Below are positions 6,684-7,381 of a stretch of DNA of 7,381 nt, one piece after another. Below the pieces are notes generated by a model, which worked only from the letters and a program-made list of their open reading frames with translations, was not told where the DNA came from and ran no database searches. Within the stretch, counting starts at the first letter, position 1; each line of letters opens with the position of its first letter. Both the position numbers and the translations under genes were made by a program. Source of the DNA: Candidatus Aminicenantota bacterium (GTDB lineage Bacteria; Acidobacteriota; Aminicenantia; Aminicenantales; UBA8522); assembly GCA_016934895.1 (NCBI GenBank), contig JAFGRZ010000269.1:1-7381 (forward strand), read 5' to 3'.

Positions 6684-7381
6684 ATGAAGAAAACGGTTGT
6701 TGCAGCGATTTTTCTCCTGCTCACCGCCGTAACCTCGCCTTCTCGGGACGACCTCTCTTCCCGCTTCCGCGAGTGGCTCGAGGATGTTTCGCCCATCATC
6801 ACCAAGGCGGAACGCGAAGTTTTCGGCCGGCTCCGGACCGACGCCGACCGGGAAAAATTCATCCGCTTCTTCTGGCGCCAGCGCGACCCCTACCCCGACA
6901 CCTCGGAGAACGAATTCTTCAAGGAATATATGGAGAGGGTCCGTTTTGCGGATCAGAATTTCGGACGGGAATCGGCCGGGCGCGGCAGCCAGACGGAGAG
7001 GGGGTATTTCTATCTTCTTCTCGGGAAGCCCCTGGAGCGGCAGGCCTTCACCGCTTTTTCCCAGGTCTGGCCGGTGGAACTCTGGTATTACCAGGGGGCG
7101 GTCGAATACGGACTCCCTCCCTATTTCTATCTTGTCTTTTATCAGCCCCAGGGGCTCGGGGACTACCGCCTCTATTCTCCGGGTGTGGAAGGACCGGAGG
7201 CGCTGGTCGTTCCGAGCATGACCGCCCGGGTCCTCACCCGCGACCGGGCGTATCAAGTCCTCAAAGATATCTCGGGCGAGCTGGCCGCGGCCTCGCTGAG
7301 CTTTCTTCCCGGCGAACAGCGCCTCGAAGTCGGCGCTTTTTCTTCAACCAGCATCATCGCCGGCGTCCGGTCCGTCCCGGA
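6684..7381 (+). CDS. Secreted GWxTD-family protein with degenerate signature motif, 3' end outside window
   Basis: The frame is open from an ATG at 6684 to the window edge: 232 codons plus two bases. Residues 1 to about 20 (MKKTVVAAIFLLLTAVTSPS) form a signal peptide without a lipobox cysteine, so the product is probably a soluble exported protein. Residues 27-130 show the pattern I know from GWxTD-domain proteins, common in Acidobacteriota and relatives: WLEDVSPIITKAEREVFGRL, DREKFIRFFWRQRDPYPDT, NEFFKEYMERVRFADQNF, then ERGYFYLLLGKP. In typical members the last block is preceded by G-W-x-T-D-R-G. Here the sequence is GSQTERG, so the tryptophan is lost and Asp becomes Glu. The next part (VWPVELWYYQGAVEYGLPPYF) is the expected Trp/Tyr-rich continuation. 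The biochemical role of the family is not established. The gene is divergent from the TonB receptor, so both may serve the envelope. Downstream domains are not visible. Confidence 0.8.
   Translation, partial: MKKTVVAAIFLLLTAVTSPSRDDLSSRFREWLEDVSPIITKAEREVFGRLRTDADREKFIRFFWRQRDPYPDTSENEFFKEYMERVRFADQNFGRESAGRGSQTERGYFYLLLGKPLERQAFTAFSQVWPVELWYYQGAVEYGLPPYFYLVFYQPQGLGDYRLYSPGVEGPEALVVPSMTARVLTRDRAYQVLKDISGELAAASLSFLPGEQRLEVGAFSSTSIIAGVRSVP

Noticed and set aside
6606..7256. 216-codon minus-strand frame opposite the GWxTD-family gene
   Set aside because: The plus strand has a signal peptide, a Shine-Dalgarno site and family motifs. The minus frame has none of these and would run through the divergent promoter region.

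Overview
The window reads as chromosomal DNA of a Gram-negative, high-GC bacterium, most likely from Acidobacteriota or the related Aminicenantes lineage. This rests on gene families, not on a database search. The window has an Oar-type TonB-dependent receptor with an N-terminal carboxypeptidase-regulatory domain, a sulfatase-fold/TPR fusion, a GWxTD-family secreted protein and a PHP-domain EndoQ-like nuclease. I see no tRNA, rRNA, CRISPR array, insertion sequence or transposase.

Layout: (1) positions 1-989, minus strand, hold the first ~330 residues of an EndoQ/TIGR00375-type PHP metallonuclease that runs off the left edge. (2) A 69-nt gap without a convincing terminator leads to a minus-strand gene (1059-3377) for a membrane-anchored alkaline-phosphatase/sulfatase-fold enzyme with about nine C-terminal TPR units. 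Its position equivalent to the sulfatase formylglycine is threonine, so a sulfatase function is doubtful. (3) A 100-nt gap carries a perfect 12-bp hairpin plus T-run on the minus strand that terminates the next gene. (4) 3478-6216, minus strand, is a complete 912-residue TonB-dependent outer-membrane receptor. (5) 6217-6683 is an A/T-richer divergent intergenic region. It has a good minus-strand sigma70-like promoter about 360 nt upstream of the receptor, giving an unusually long leader, and a plausible plus-strand promoter just before the next gene. (6) 6684-7381, plus strand, is the 5' part of a secreted GWxTD-family protein in which the signature motif itself is degenerate. It runs off the right edge.

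Functionally, the receptor, the periplasmic sulfatase-fold enzyme and the secreted GWxTD-like protein are all envelope proteins, fitting uptake or processing of an external substrate that cannot be named. The terminator between receptor and sulfatase-fold genes argues against one simple operon. The EndoQ-like gene is a DNA-repair function that may be read through from the sulfatase-fold gene by position alone.

Nothing here is clearly a new multi-gene system. The points most worth checking are the Thr-for-Cys active site fused to TPRs, the long receptor leader with mutually exclusive pairing segments, the degenerate GWxTD motif, and the possibility that the terminator hairpin is a dispersed REP-like element.
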